Below are positions 7,430-15,253 of a DNA stretch of 64,000 nucleotides, one piece after another (position 1 is the stretch's first letter; every line of letters starts with the position of its first letter). This stretch comes from Nitrincola sp048264025. Its GTDB lineage: Bacteria; Pseudomonadota; Gammaproteobacteria; Pseudomonadales; Balneatricaceae. A model generated the notes under the pieces. It was given only the letters and a program-made list of their open reading frames with translations. It did no database searches and was not told where the DNA came from. The stretch lies in the NCBI RefSeq assembly GCF_048264025.1, contig NZ_JBLXDN010000001.1:379877-443876 (forward strand), written 5' to 3'. The position numbers were made by a program, and so were the translations under genes.

Positions 7430-8665
7430 TACCTGATCCAGGGTATCACTCAAAAGCTCAACATGCTCAGCCGTAAACACCAGTGGTGGCCGGATTTTCA
7501 GTACATTGGCATCGGGGCCGGTCGCACTGATCAACACGCCCGCCTCACGCATGCCATTGACCACACGACTGGCCAGCGCTGTCGCCGGAGCAAGACTATT
7601 GCGATCCTTGACCAGCTCCACTCCGTAAAACAGCCCGGCACCGCGGATATCACCAATGACTTCATGACGCTGGGCTAAATCGTTTAGCTGCCGACCCAGG
7701 CGCTGCCCCTGAATCCTGGCATTGACCTGTAGGTGTTCCGATTCAATAACATCCAGCACAGCGGCAGCGGCGCAACAAGACACGGGGTTGCCGCCAAAGG
7801 TGTTGAAATAACGTTGCCGTTCGCCAAACAGATCCAGAAGATCAGAACGTGCGACTAGCCCCGCTACCGGATGACCATTGCCCATGGGCTTACCCAGTGT
7901 TACCAGATCAGGTACTAACTGATAGCGGCAAAAACCCCAGAAATCATCACCTGTCCGGGCAAAGCCAGACTGCACCTCATCGGCGATATACACACCACCG
8001 GCCTGACGAACCCAGTTTACGGCCTGCTGAATTTCAGCAGCCGGTGGACTGAACACGCCATCGCTGGAGAACAAGCCATCCATCATCAATGCGGCTGGAC
8101 GCAAGCCTTCTGCGGCCATCTGATCCAACACTTGACGCAACTGCTGCAACCACTGACCTGGCGCACGGAAGGTGTCCGGTGCGTCTATCAACCGCACCTG
8201 ATCACTCACACCGACGCCGAGTGACGGCGACAGCTCGGCGATACTACTGGTCGTGCCGTGATAAGCCCAGCGAGTCACCAAGGCAATACGGTTGCCGGTA
8301 ACTTCACGGGCAATACGTAAAGCCAGATCATTGGCTTCACTGCCACTGCAGGTCAGGGTAAGGTTATTCAACGCATCAGGGAACAGCGCCAGCAGACGCT
8401 CGGCATAATCCAGAATACTGTCGTGCAGATAGCGGGTATGGGTATTCAACTGTGCCACCTGTTGGCAAATAGCCTCGACCACCCTGGGGTGACAATGGCC
8501 CACCGATACCACATTGTTGTAGGCATCCAGGTAGCGTTTGCCATCCGCTTCGTAGAGCCATACGCCTTCACCCTTCACCGGATAGAGGGGCTGTTGATAA
8601 AACAGACGATAGCTACGCCCCAGTAAGCGTTGGCGCCGTTGAAGTAATGCGCTATGTTCAGTCAT
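7412..8665 (-). CDS. class III PLP enzyme, AGXT2L-like amino-alcohol phosphate phospho-lyase
   Basis: 417 residues of fold-type I class III aminotransferase. PLP residues are visible: ADEVQSGFAR (Asp ~229) and the Schiff-base Lys ~259 in TLGKPMGNG. The N-terminal block YNNVVSVGHCHPRVVEA, then LNTHTRYLHD, closely resembles the vertebrate AGXT2L1/AGXT2L2 phospho-lyases, which act on O-phosphoethanolamine and 5-phosphohydroxylysine, rather than ordinary aminotransferases. The gene overlaps the upstream kinase by 8 bases, so the two are co-translated. A kinase feeding a phospho-lyase would convert an amino alcohol into an aldehyde, ammonia and phosphate. Ordinary transamination remains possible. 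Confidence 0.82.
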   Translation of the reverse strand: MTEHSALLQRRQRLLGRSYRLFYQQPLYPVKGEGVWLYEADGKRYLDAYNNVVSVGHCHPRVVEAICQQVAQLNTHTRYLHDSILDYAERLLALFPDALNNLTLTCSGSEANDLALRIAREVTGNRIALVTRWAYHGTTSSIAELSPSLGVGVSDQVRLIDAPDTFRAPGQWLQQLRQVLDQMAAEGLRPAALMMDGLFSSDGVFSPPAAEIQQAVNWVRQAGGVYIADEVQSGFARTGDDFWGFCRYQLVPDLVTLGKPMGNGHPVAGLVARSDLLDLFGERQRYFNTFGGNPVSCCAAAAVLDVIESEHLQVNARIQGQRLGRQLNDLAQRHEVIGDIRGAGLFYGVELVKDRNSLAPATALASRVVNGMREAGVLISATGPDANVLKIRPPLVFTAEHVELLSDTLDQVLTRLS

Positions 8666-9713
8666 CAGAGACTCCAGTAATAACAGGGTTCAGCAGGTCA
8701 TCCACCCAGACCTCCGGCAGACGGCGTAAACGCATCAAACTACGACCGGCATGGGGCAGGTTACGCAGAATATAGTCACGATTTTCCGGATACAGCTGCG
8801 CACGCCAGGAGGAGATAGTCAACGTCAGACACAAACGCGTGGCCACCAGATCGGCTAACAGACTTAACTCGGTATCAGTCAAGGGCTGTTGAGCCAGATA
8901 GGCGTTCAAAAAGGGGCCCACCCGGCGTAACGGGTCCGATTCATCCACCAGTTGGTAGGACAGGGCGGTTGCCAGATTATTCACTCGCGGTGCATAGAGA
9001 GCATCGCCAAAATCAATGATCCCGGTAATCCGGGTGCCTAAGGTATCCACCAGCACGTTGTGTGGGTTCAGATCATTGTGTATCACCTGCCAGGGAAGTC
9101 CTGCCTGCAGAGGAACGACTCGTTCAGCATGACGATCGATCACCCAGGCGACTTCCTTGCGTAATTGCGCATCATCAATGGTGTGTATTCGATCCAGTAA
9201 TCGCTGTGGATAAGTAATGTCCCAAAGTAACTCACGCTGCGCTCCCGGATGAGAAAAATCAGCCAATGCATGATCCATTTTGCCAAGAATGCCACCCAGC
9301 TGTCGGGCCAGATAGGTAAAGGGCGCTTGTTGATAAAAGGGCATGCCTTCCAGATAGCTGACAACACGCAAAGCGCCTACTTGCCCGGAAAATCGAACTC
9401 TGGGTTGGCACTCCCCTGAAAGACTTTTCAGTATAGAAGGTAGTGGCAAGTGCGCCGCCCGCTCCTGTAGATAAATCAACATCTGGGTTTGAAAATCTAT
9501 TTCTGTATCGGCTTCAGCGGCATTGATAAAGCGCACCATGTAACGCTTGCTGCAAGACACACTCAAACAGAAATTACTGTCACGCTCACCGGGTAAACGC
9601 TCTAATGTTCCCATCAGGCCATAGTGCTCTCGTAAAACAGCCTGAGCCTCAACCGGATCAACAGAGGGTGCAGCCTGTGTCATCAACGAAGTTGTTGCGG
9701 TGTTAGAGGTCAT
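8658..9713 (-). CDS. APH-family small-molecule kinase (hydroxylysine-kinase-like)
   Basis: 351 residues with the aminoglycoside phosphotransferase/choline kinase fold. The catalytic loop is HNDLNPHNVLVD (residues ~210-221) and the metal-binding DFG-like motif is GIIDFGD. Bacterial and animal hydroxylysine kinases (AGPHD1) belong to this family. The partner gene overlaps by 8 bases and encodes the matching phospho-lyase, so phosphorylation of a hydroxylated amine such as hydroxylysine or an ethanolamine analogue is the best guess. An antibiotic resistance role is unlikely in this context. The promoter region carries the palindrome at 9737-9750. Confidence 0.82.
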   Translation of the reverse strand: MTSNTATTSLMTQAAPSVDPVEAQAVLREHYGLMGTLERLPGERDSNFCLSVSCSKRYMVRFINAAEADTEIDFQTQMLIYLQERAAHLPLPSILKSLSGECQPRVRFSGQVGALRVVSYLEGMPFYQQAPFTYLARQLGGILGKMDHALADFSHPGAQRELLWDITYPQRLLDRIHTIDDAQLRKEVAWVIDRHAERVVPLQAGLPWQVIHNDLNPHNVLVDTLGTRITGIIDFGDALYAPRVNNLATALSYQLVDESDPLRRVGPFLNAYLAQQPLTDTELSLLADLVATRLCLTLTISSWRAQLYPENRDYILRNLPHAGRSLMRLRRLPEVWVDDLLNPVITGVSDD

Positions 9714-9736
9714 TCACTCAATCCTGATTTATGATG

Positions 9737-9750
9737 TATGATGCATCATA
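9737..9750. promoter_or_regulatory. palindromic operator upstream of the kinase/lyase operon
   Basis: TATGATGCATCATA is a perfect 14-base palindrome 24 bases before the kinase ATG (9713, minus strand). Its ATGATGCATCAT core is identical to that of the palindrome before the GntR gene at 6705-6724. An extra ATGATG half-site sits just outside it at 9731-9736. Confidence 0.7.
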
Positions 9751-9833
9751 AATTGAATATTGGGTAAAGTCACCCCTCAATGCTATGCTTAAAGCTGGAG
9801 TTTTCCTGTAGCTGATCGCAACCTGGAGTCCTG

Positions 9834-10688
9834 ATGACAACCACCCCTCTGTTCTGGCGGGACCCTGCACTGCCTCATGTTGAACTGCGCTATATTGAGG
9901 ATGGACGGCAAGTACGTTATGCCCCTCACAGTCACCGGCAATGGTCCCTCGGGGCGATCCTGGCGGGTCAGAGTCATTTCCAATATGCCGGGCAACAACA
10001 GGTTATTGAGGCAGGTCAGTTACTGCTGATCAATCCTCACCAAGTGCATGCCTGCAACCCTTGTGCTGACATGCCCTGGTCCTACTATATGCTGTATATC
10101 GATACCGAGTGGCTGACCCGACTACGTCAATCTTGTGGAGAACTCGATAGCGATCACTGGGAAGATCTGTCCGTGTCCCGCCTGCGGGATCAGGCGTTAT
10201 TCAACGGTTTTAGCGACATGGCCACTCAACTGTTTGACCCTCTCGTCAGTCATGCTGAAAAAGATGCCGCACTGTGCCACTATCTACAGCAACTGTTTGC
10301 TCAGGTCCGCCGCGAGGCCTCACCACAAAGTCTGCTACCCACCGAACCACTACATAGAGCACTTGAGCATCTACATAAACATTACGACTCTAATGTTCCC
10401 TTGCAGACGCTGTGTCAGTTAAGTGGATTAAATCAAGGACAGTTGATCCGCCAATTCCGTCAGACCTGCGGCATGACGCCCCATGCTTACCTGACCAATC
10501 TGAGAATTCAGATGGCCCAGATTGCGCTACAAAGTGATCTGCCTCTGGTTGATGTCGCCCTGACCCATGGTTTTGCCGATCAACCGCATTTTCAGCGAAC
10601 GTTTAAGCGTCTGCTGGCGGCCACACCGGTACAGTATCGCGATGGACCCAAGCGGCTATATCAGCAACAAAACACAACTCATCAGTAA
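9834..10688 (+). CDS. AraC-family regulator with N-terminal cupin domain
   Basis: 284 residues. The N-terminal cupin/AraC-binding domain (residues ~10-110: PHSHRQWSLGAILAGQSHFQYAGQ, then LLINPHQVHACNP) is followed by a linker and two C-terminal HTH motifs (VPLQTLCQLSGLNQGQLIRQF; DVALTHGFADQPHFQRTFKR). The ATG has GGAG 6 bases upstream. It overlaps, tail to tail, the LysE exporter gene by 33 bases. AraC-LysE pairs of this type are frequent and usually control amino-acid export. It is divergent from the kinase/lyase operon, so it may also respond to the same amine. Confidence 0.88.
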   Translation: MTTTPLFWRDPALPHVELRYIEDGRQVRYAPHSHRQWSLGAILAGQSHFQYAGQQQVIEAGQLLLINPHQVHACNPCADMPWSYYMLYIDTEWLTRLRQSCGELDSDHWEDLSVSRLRDQALFNGFSDMATQLFDPLVSHAEKDAALCHYLQQLFAQVRREASPQSLLPTEPLHRALEHLHKHYDSNVPLQTLCQLSGLNQGQLIRQFRQTCGMTPHAYLTNLRIQMAQIALQSDLPLVDVALTHGFADQPHFQRTFKRLLAATPVQYRDGPKRLYQQQNTTHQ

Positions 10689-11246
10689 CAGCAACGCCAG
10701 TATCCGGTTCAACCAGCGTAAACCCTGTCCGGCTGTGCAGCGTTGCTGCAACCAGGCACCAGCCGCGGCCCAAACCCCCAACGACAACCAGCAGATCGGT
10801 AAATACAGTAGCGCAAACAGCAGCACCTGATACATATCACCACCTGCCGTATAGGCGGCGATGCCGGATATACCCGCTAGCCAGGCTTTGGGATTCAACC
10901 ATTGCATCAATGCCCCGGTCATAAATCCGGGAGGTTGGGTTTGCGATTGAGTTTGGACATCACCACTCGCACGCAACAACTGCACACTCATATACAACAG
11001 AAACAGAATACCTCCCCAGCGCAATGCCGACTCCAGTTCACCCCACTGCAGAAAGACGCTTTTCAAACCTAAACCCAATGAGACAAACAACAGCACAAAA
11101 CCCAAGGTCGCACCGGTCACAAACACCAGCGTAGTTGCCAAGCCATAGCGTATACCGCTACTGAGACAGACCAGATTGACCGGACCGGGAGAGATGGATG
11201 CCGCCAGCGCAAAGGCTGACATGGAAAAGATGATAGACCCACTCAC
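10656..11246 (-). CDS. LysE-family amino-acid exporter
   Basis: 196 residues with about six membrane helices and the RhtB/LysE N-terminal signature (LAASISPGPVNLVCLSSGIRYG, residues ~12-33) plus the central MQWLNPKAWL motif. Starts at a GTG at 11246 with AAAGGAG eight bases upstream. These proteins export amino acids or related metabolites from the cytoplasm by proton antiport. Its position next to an AraC regulator and near an amino-alcohol degradation operon suggests relief of amine or amino-acid overload (inference). Confidence 0.88.
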   Translation of the reverse strand: MSGSIIFSMSAFALAASISPGPVNLVCLSSGIRYGLATTLVFVTGATLGFVLLFVSLGLGLKSVFLQWGELESALRWGGILFLLYMSVQLLRASGDVQTQSQTQPPGFMTGALMQWLNPKAWLAGISGIAAYTAGGDMYQVLLFALLYLPICWLSLGVWAAAGAWLQQRCTAGQGLRWLNRILALLLLMSCVLLLI

Positions 11247-11318
11247 AGATAGACTCCTTTAAAAAGAAGTCATTGTCTGTGGTCCGCGGATCCTTGTATT
11301 GAATAAAATTTCATGGAC

Positions 11319-12362
11319 TCAATCTAGCGCTGACATCAACCAACGCGTCAGTTCAGCGGCAGGAATGGCCTGGCAACCGGTGGTATTTTGGCCCGCCCAA
11401 AGCGGTGAAAAGTCAGCGATACCGCGTGCTTCAGCGGCGGAGCGCAAGGGCGTGATTGCCGCCGTGGCCAAAGGAAAGGCGGGGGCTTCGGCACAGATAG
11501 GTCCCAGCTCGCGCATCACACGGTTGACGATCCCGCGCGCGGGTCGCCCGGAGAATACATTAGTCAGGGCGGTGTGCACTGCCTCGGGAGACTGCAGCGC
11601 CTGTCGATGCAAGGCTGACGTGCTGGCTTCAGGACACAACAGATAAGCCGTGCCCACCTGGACTCCTGCCGCACCCAGTGCCAGAGCCGCCTTAACCCCA
11701 GCTGGACTGGCAATACCCCCAGCGGCAATCACCGGGGTGTTGAGACGATCCACCAGCTGCGGCAGCAGGGCAAACAAACCCGTTTGTGACGTCAGATCAT
11801 CGCTGAGGAACATGCCGCGATGACCACCGGCCTCAAGCCCCTGAGCAATCACCGCATCAACTCCACGAGCTTCCAGCCACAAGGCTTCCTCCAGTGTGGT
11901 GGCGCTGGAAAGGATCTTGCTCCCCCAGCTGCGCACTTGCTCCAGCAAGGCGTCATCCGGCAAACCAAAATGAAAACTGACCACCGGCGGCTTAAAGTCA
12001 CTTAGCAACGCAGCCGTATCAGCACTGAAGGGGGTACGTCCAGCACCGGACTGAATAGCGGCTTGCTCAATTTCTAACTCACGATAATAGGGTAACAGCG
12101 CCTGCTCCCAGCGAGCTTGCGTGGATGCATTCGGTGCCGGAGGCGTATGACAGAAAAAATTTACATTGTAAGGTCGTGTGGTTGCCGCGCTGATGCGACT
12201 TAACTCGGCCACCAGGCTATCCGGGGTCAGCATGGCGCAGGGCAGGGAGCCCAAACCACCCGCCGCAGAAACGGCCAGGGTCAGATCACTGCCCTGAACA
12301 CCCGCCATAGGCGCTTGAATAATAGGCCATTGAAGCCCGAACCCTTCAGCAAAATTTAACAC
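11319..12362 (-). CDS. nitronate monooxygenase (2-nitropropane dioxygenase family)
   Basis: 347 residues forming an FMN-binding TIM barrel. Visible motifs: IIQAPMAGVQG at the N-terminus, PYNVNFFCH, the catalytic-His region QGLEAGGHRG (residues ~165-175), the phosphate-binding AAGGIASPAGVKAALALGAAGVQVGTAYL, and IVNRVMRELG. This enzyme class oxidises toxic alkyl nitronates such as propionate 3-nitronate to aldehydes or ketones with nitrite release. It starts at a GTG with GAGGGGG upstream and is transcribed in the same direction as, but 72 bases from, the LysE gene. Confidence 0.9.
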   Translation of the reverse strand: MLNFAEGFGLQWPIIQAPMAGVQGSDLTLAVSAAGGLGSLPCAMLTPDSLVAELSRISAATTRPYNVNFFCHTPPAPNASTQARWEQALLPYYRELEIEQAAIQSGAGRTPFSADTAALLSDFKPPVVSFHFGLPDDALLEQVRSWGSKILSSATTLEEALWLEARGVDAVIAQGLEAGGHRGMFLSDDLTSQTGLFALLPQLVDRLNTPVIAAGGIASPAGVKAALALGAAGVQVGTAYLLCPEASTSALHRQALQSPEAVHTALTNVFSGRPARGIVNRVMRELGPICAEAPAFPLATAAITPLRSAAEARGIADFSPLWAGQNTTGCQAIPAAELTRWLMSALD

Positions 12363-12443
12363 CTATAGCCCCCTCATTCATTAACCAGACAAGTCGGTAA
12401 ATCCAGCCCTACTATAACAAACTAACCTGACGTTGCCTTTAAC

Positions 12444-14600
12444 CTAACGTCTACGCCAGGCATGATAACGCTCCAACCAGGCCAGTACTCGCTGCGGTGC
12501 ATGGGCTTTTTTCCAGTTACCCGCCGCAAATTTATTCGCCTCGGTCAGGGTTGGATAAATATGGATGGTACCGAGTAATTTATTCAATCCCAGCCCGTGT
12601 TTCATTGCCAGCACAAACTCAGCAATCAAATCACCGGCATGCGGTCCAACCAGAGTCACACCGAGAATTTTGTCCTTACCCGGTGGTGTCAGGACTTTAA
12701 TAAAACCATAGGCCTGACTGTCGGCAATGGCTCTATCCAGATCATCCAGACCATAGCGAGTTACCTCGTAGGCGATCCCCTGGGCTTTAGCTTCCTGTTC
12801 ATTCAACCCGACTCGCGCCACTTCCGGATCAGTAAAGGTGGCCCAGGGAAGGTAGGTGTAATCCACAGGGAAACGCTTCAACTCACCGAACAGCGCATTC
12901 ACCGTGGCATGCCAGGCTTGATGTGAGGCCGCGTGCGTAAACTGATAGGGTCCGATCAGATCACCACACGCATAGATATTTGGATAGAGTGTTTGCAGGT
13001 AGCTGTTGGTATCAATGCCCTGCGCCTGATCCGGGAGTAATCCCAGGGTTTCCAGCCCATAGCCATGCAAACGCGGCTTGCGTCCCACCGCCACCAGCAA
13101 CCGGTCAAATTCAATCGACTCTTGATCACCTGCCGCATTTTCAACCAGTAGTGAGGGCTGACCTGTTTGCGGATGGATTTCAACACTCAGGGCGTGATGA
13201 TTAAGTCGCAGGTCGACCCCTTCACTGCATAACTTCAGCATCACCGCTTCACTGGCATCGGCATCCTCACGGGGCATGATCCGGTCACCACGCTCTAGCT
13301 GAATAACCTGTGATCCCAGGCGCTGAAAAGCCTGACTCAGCTCACAGCCAATGGGGCCACCCCCCAGTACCAATAGCCGCTGTGGCAGGCTATCCAGCGA
13401 CCATAAGTTTTCAGATGTCAGATAATCTATGTCTGTCAGCCCCGGTAACTCAGGCAGCAGCGGTTCGGCTCCAGTCGCCAGAATAATAGCGCGTGAGGAC
13501 ACACGTTCTACCTTGCCATCGGGGTAATGGATATCAACTTCCCAAGGACTCACCAGCGTGGCAGTGCCTTGACGAACATCCACGCCCAAGCCCTGAAAAC
13601 GTTCAACCGAATCATGCGGCTCAATGGTTTCAATAACCCGATGCACCCGTTGCATTACCGCTTTGAAATCTATGTCGGGGGCCTGGGGGGTAATACCAAA
13701 GCGATCAGCTTCTCGCATTTCCTGTGCCAGTCGGGCGGTGCGAATCAAGGCTTTAGACGGTACACAGCCGGTATTCAGACAGTCGCCGCCCATCTGATGT
13801 TTCTCTACTAACATCACCTTGGCTTTAACAGCCGCGGCTATATAAGCCGCTACCAGCCCACCACTGCCCGCACCGATGACCAGCAGGTTGGTGTCAAACT
13901 GGCGAGGCTTTGTCCAGATCGCCGTAGAGTTTCGATGCTTAATGAAAGTGAGTACTCGCTTAGCCAGTATAGGGAAGAGTCCCAGCAGCACGAAGGCACC
14001 GAGTAATCCGGGTGATAACACATCACCGGGAGAGCTGATCTGCGCCAGTTGTGTACCGGCATTCACATACACCAGGGTCCCAGCGACCATACCCAGTTGG
14101 CTGACCCACCAGAAAGTCCGTACTTTCATTTGTGTCAGGCCCATGGCCAGATTCAGTACGAAGAAGGGAACGGCGGGTACCAGACGTAAGGCAAACAGGT
14201 AAAAGGCACCTTCCCGTTGGATCCCGCTATCAAGCTTATCCATCTGACGATTGAAGCGTTGCCTTACCCAATCATGCAACAGAAAACGCGCTACCAACAT
14301 CGCCAGTGTAGCGCCCAGCGTGGAGGCGAAAGACACCAGTAAAAAGCCCCAGCCCAGTCCAAAAATCGCACCACCGGCTAAGGTCATAATCGCCGCACCC
14401 GGTAAGGACAAGGCGGTCACACCCACATAGATGAGAAAATACATAGCGCTAAGCAACACAGGTCTGGCATCACGCAAGGCTATCAGCTCATCCTGCTGAT
14501 GCTTGAGATTGTCAAAGCTCAGCAGCTGCAACCAACCCAGTTGCCAAATCACTACACCCGCTACCAGCAACACAAGCAGTAACCCTGATTTTTTACTCAT
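12444..14600 (-). CDS. fusion of TVP38/TMEM64 (DedA-like) membrane domain to FAD disulfide oxidoreductase
   Basis: 718 residues in two parts. Residues 1-~220 form the multi-helix TVP38/TMEM64 (SNARE-associated, DedA superfamily) domain with LSLPGAAIMTLAGGAIFG and the FALRLVPAVPFFVLNLAMG loop. Residues ~235-718 are a class I pyridine-nucleotide disulfide oxidoreductase: FAD motif GAGSGGLVAAYIAA, redox pair GGDCLNTGCVPSKAL, NAD motif GGGPIGCELSQAF, second FAD site YACGDLIGPYQFTHAA, and the dimer-interface IHIYPTLTEA. The last has Tyr where lipoamide dehydrogenases have His, as in mercuric reductases. No heavy-metal domain is present. Membrane-tethered thiol redox chemistry is implied; the substrate is unknown. 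Confidence 0.88.
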   Translation of the reverse strand: MSKKSGLLLVLLVAGVVIWQLGWLQLLSFDNLKHQQDELIALRDARPVLLSAMYFLIYVGVTALSLPGAAIMTLAGGAIFGLGWGFLLVSFASTLGATLAMLVARFLLHDWVRQRFNRQMDKLDSGIQREGAFYLFALRLVPAVPFFVLNLAMGLTQMKVRTFWWVSQLGMVAGTLVYVNAGTQLAQISSPGDVLSPGLLGAFVLLGLFPILAKRVLTFIKHRNSTAIWTKPRQFDTNLLVIGAGSGGLVAAYIAAAVKAKVMLVEKHQMGGDCLNTGCVPSKALIRTARLAQEMREADRFGITPQAPDIDFKAVMQRVHRVIETIEPHDSVERFQGLGVDVRQGTATLVSPWEVDIHYPDGKVERVSSRAIILATGAEPLLPELPGLTDIDYLTSENLWSLDSLPQRLLVLGGGPIGCELSQAFQRLGSQVIQLERGDRIMPREDADASEAVMLKLCSEGVDLRLNHHALSVEIHPQTGQPSLLVENAAGDQESIEFDRLLVAVGRKPRLHGYGLETLGLLPDQAQGIDTNSYLQTLYPNIYACGDLIGPYQFTHAASHQAWHATVNALFGELKRFPVDYTYLPWATFTDPEVARVGLNEQEAKAQGIAYEVTRYGLDDLDRAIADSQAYGFIKVLTPPGKDKILGVTLVGPHAGDLIAEFVLAMKHGLGLNKLLGTIHIYPTLTEANKFAAGNWKKAHAPQRVLAWLERYHAWRRR

Positions 14601-14652
14601 AACCGGAATTTTATCCTCTGTTGATCTACTGCATAGGTCGCCATTTAAGCGA

Positions 14653-14700
14653 ATACCTTACAAAAATACCTCACGAAAGAATCATAAATATCTTACGAAA
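14653..14700. repeat. three direct repeats of ATAYCTYACRAA in the divergent promoter gap
   Basis: ATACCTTACAAA (14653-14664), ATACCTCACGAA (14666-14677) and ATATCTTACGAA (14688-14699) lie between the TVP38-reductase gene and the copper operon. Direct repeats of this kind in a promoter often bind a response regulator. No binding protein is identifiable. Confidence 0.45.
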
Positions 14701-14798
14701 GGATCCCAGCTATAGGTCAATACACTCTATTTGCGAAAAGAGTGAACCCTGGTTTATCTTTGTAGTCATAAAATTGAACTCATTAAACAGGGTAAGTC

Positions 14799-15203
14799 AT
14801 GCAACCCAAACGGCAACTCTCCATAAAGTACATCGCCGCTTTATTGCTGCTAGTGCTTTTTGTTGCCTGGCTTCCAGCCAACCTTGTTGCAGCTACACCG
14901 CTATCGCCTGAGCAGTCTGAGCAGTCTGAGCAGTCTGAGCAGTCTGAGCATCATCAAAGTGCCACACACCCCTGCGATGACAGACTGACAACCAGCCATG
15001 TTTCCGAGCCAACTCATCCTCACACAAGTACCTTGCAGACCGATACTTGTCAGGGTGGAGGGTGCCTGCAATGCAGCAGTTGCACCGCCATGAACCCAGC
15101 CTTTACCTACTCAAATCAACTTCCACTGAGATGGGAACAGCACTACCTAAGCCATCAGGGTGTTGCCGCATCTAAGCGCTTGGATCGTCCACCCAAAAGC
15201 TAA
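14799..15203 (+). CDS. small secreted His/Cys-rich protein heading the copper operon
   Basis: 134 residues with an N-terminal hydrophobic signal segment (LLLVLFVAWLPANLVAA), then a tandem EQS repeat, a His/Thr-rich stretch (EHHQSATHPCDD..., THPHTST) and a Cys cluster (CQGGGCLQCSSC). AGGGTAA precedes the ATG. The metal-ligand composition and its place 50 bases before a multicopper oxidase suggest periplasmic copper binding or sensing, as for the CopL/DUF2946-type small proteins. No family motif confirms this. Confidence 0.6.
   Translation: MQPKRQLSIKYIAALLLLVLFVAWLPANLVAATPLSPEQSEQSEQSEQSEHHQSATHPCDDRLTTSHVSEPTHPHTSTLQTDTCQGGGCLQCSSCTAMNPAFTYSNQLPLRWEQHYLSHQGVAASKRLDRPPKS
14910..14945 (+). 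repeat. four tandem copies of a 9-base unit (GAGCAGTCT)
   Basis: Four perfect copies are in frame inside the gene at 14799-15203, each coding Glu-Gln-Ser. Copy-number change by slippage would alter protein length by three residues without a frameshift. Confidence 0.9.
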
Positions 15204-15253
15204 TTCAGACCCGGTGAATAAAACTTAACACACCTCTGAAAAGGCTTAATACC

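Noticed and set aside
8658..9713. Aminoglycoside resistance phosphotransferase
   Set aside because: The fold is APH, but co-translation with a phospho-lyase points to a metabolic kinase.
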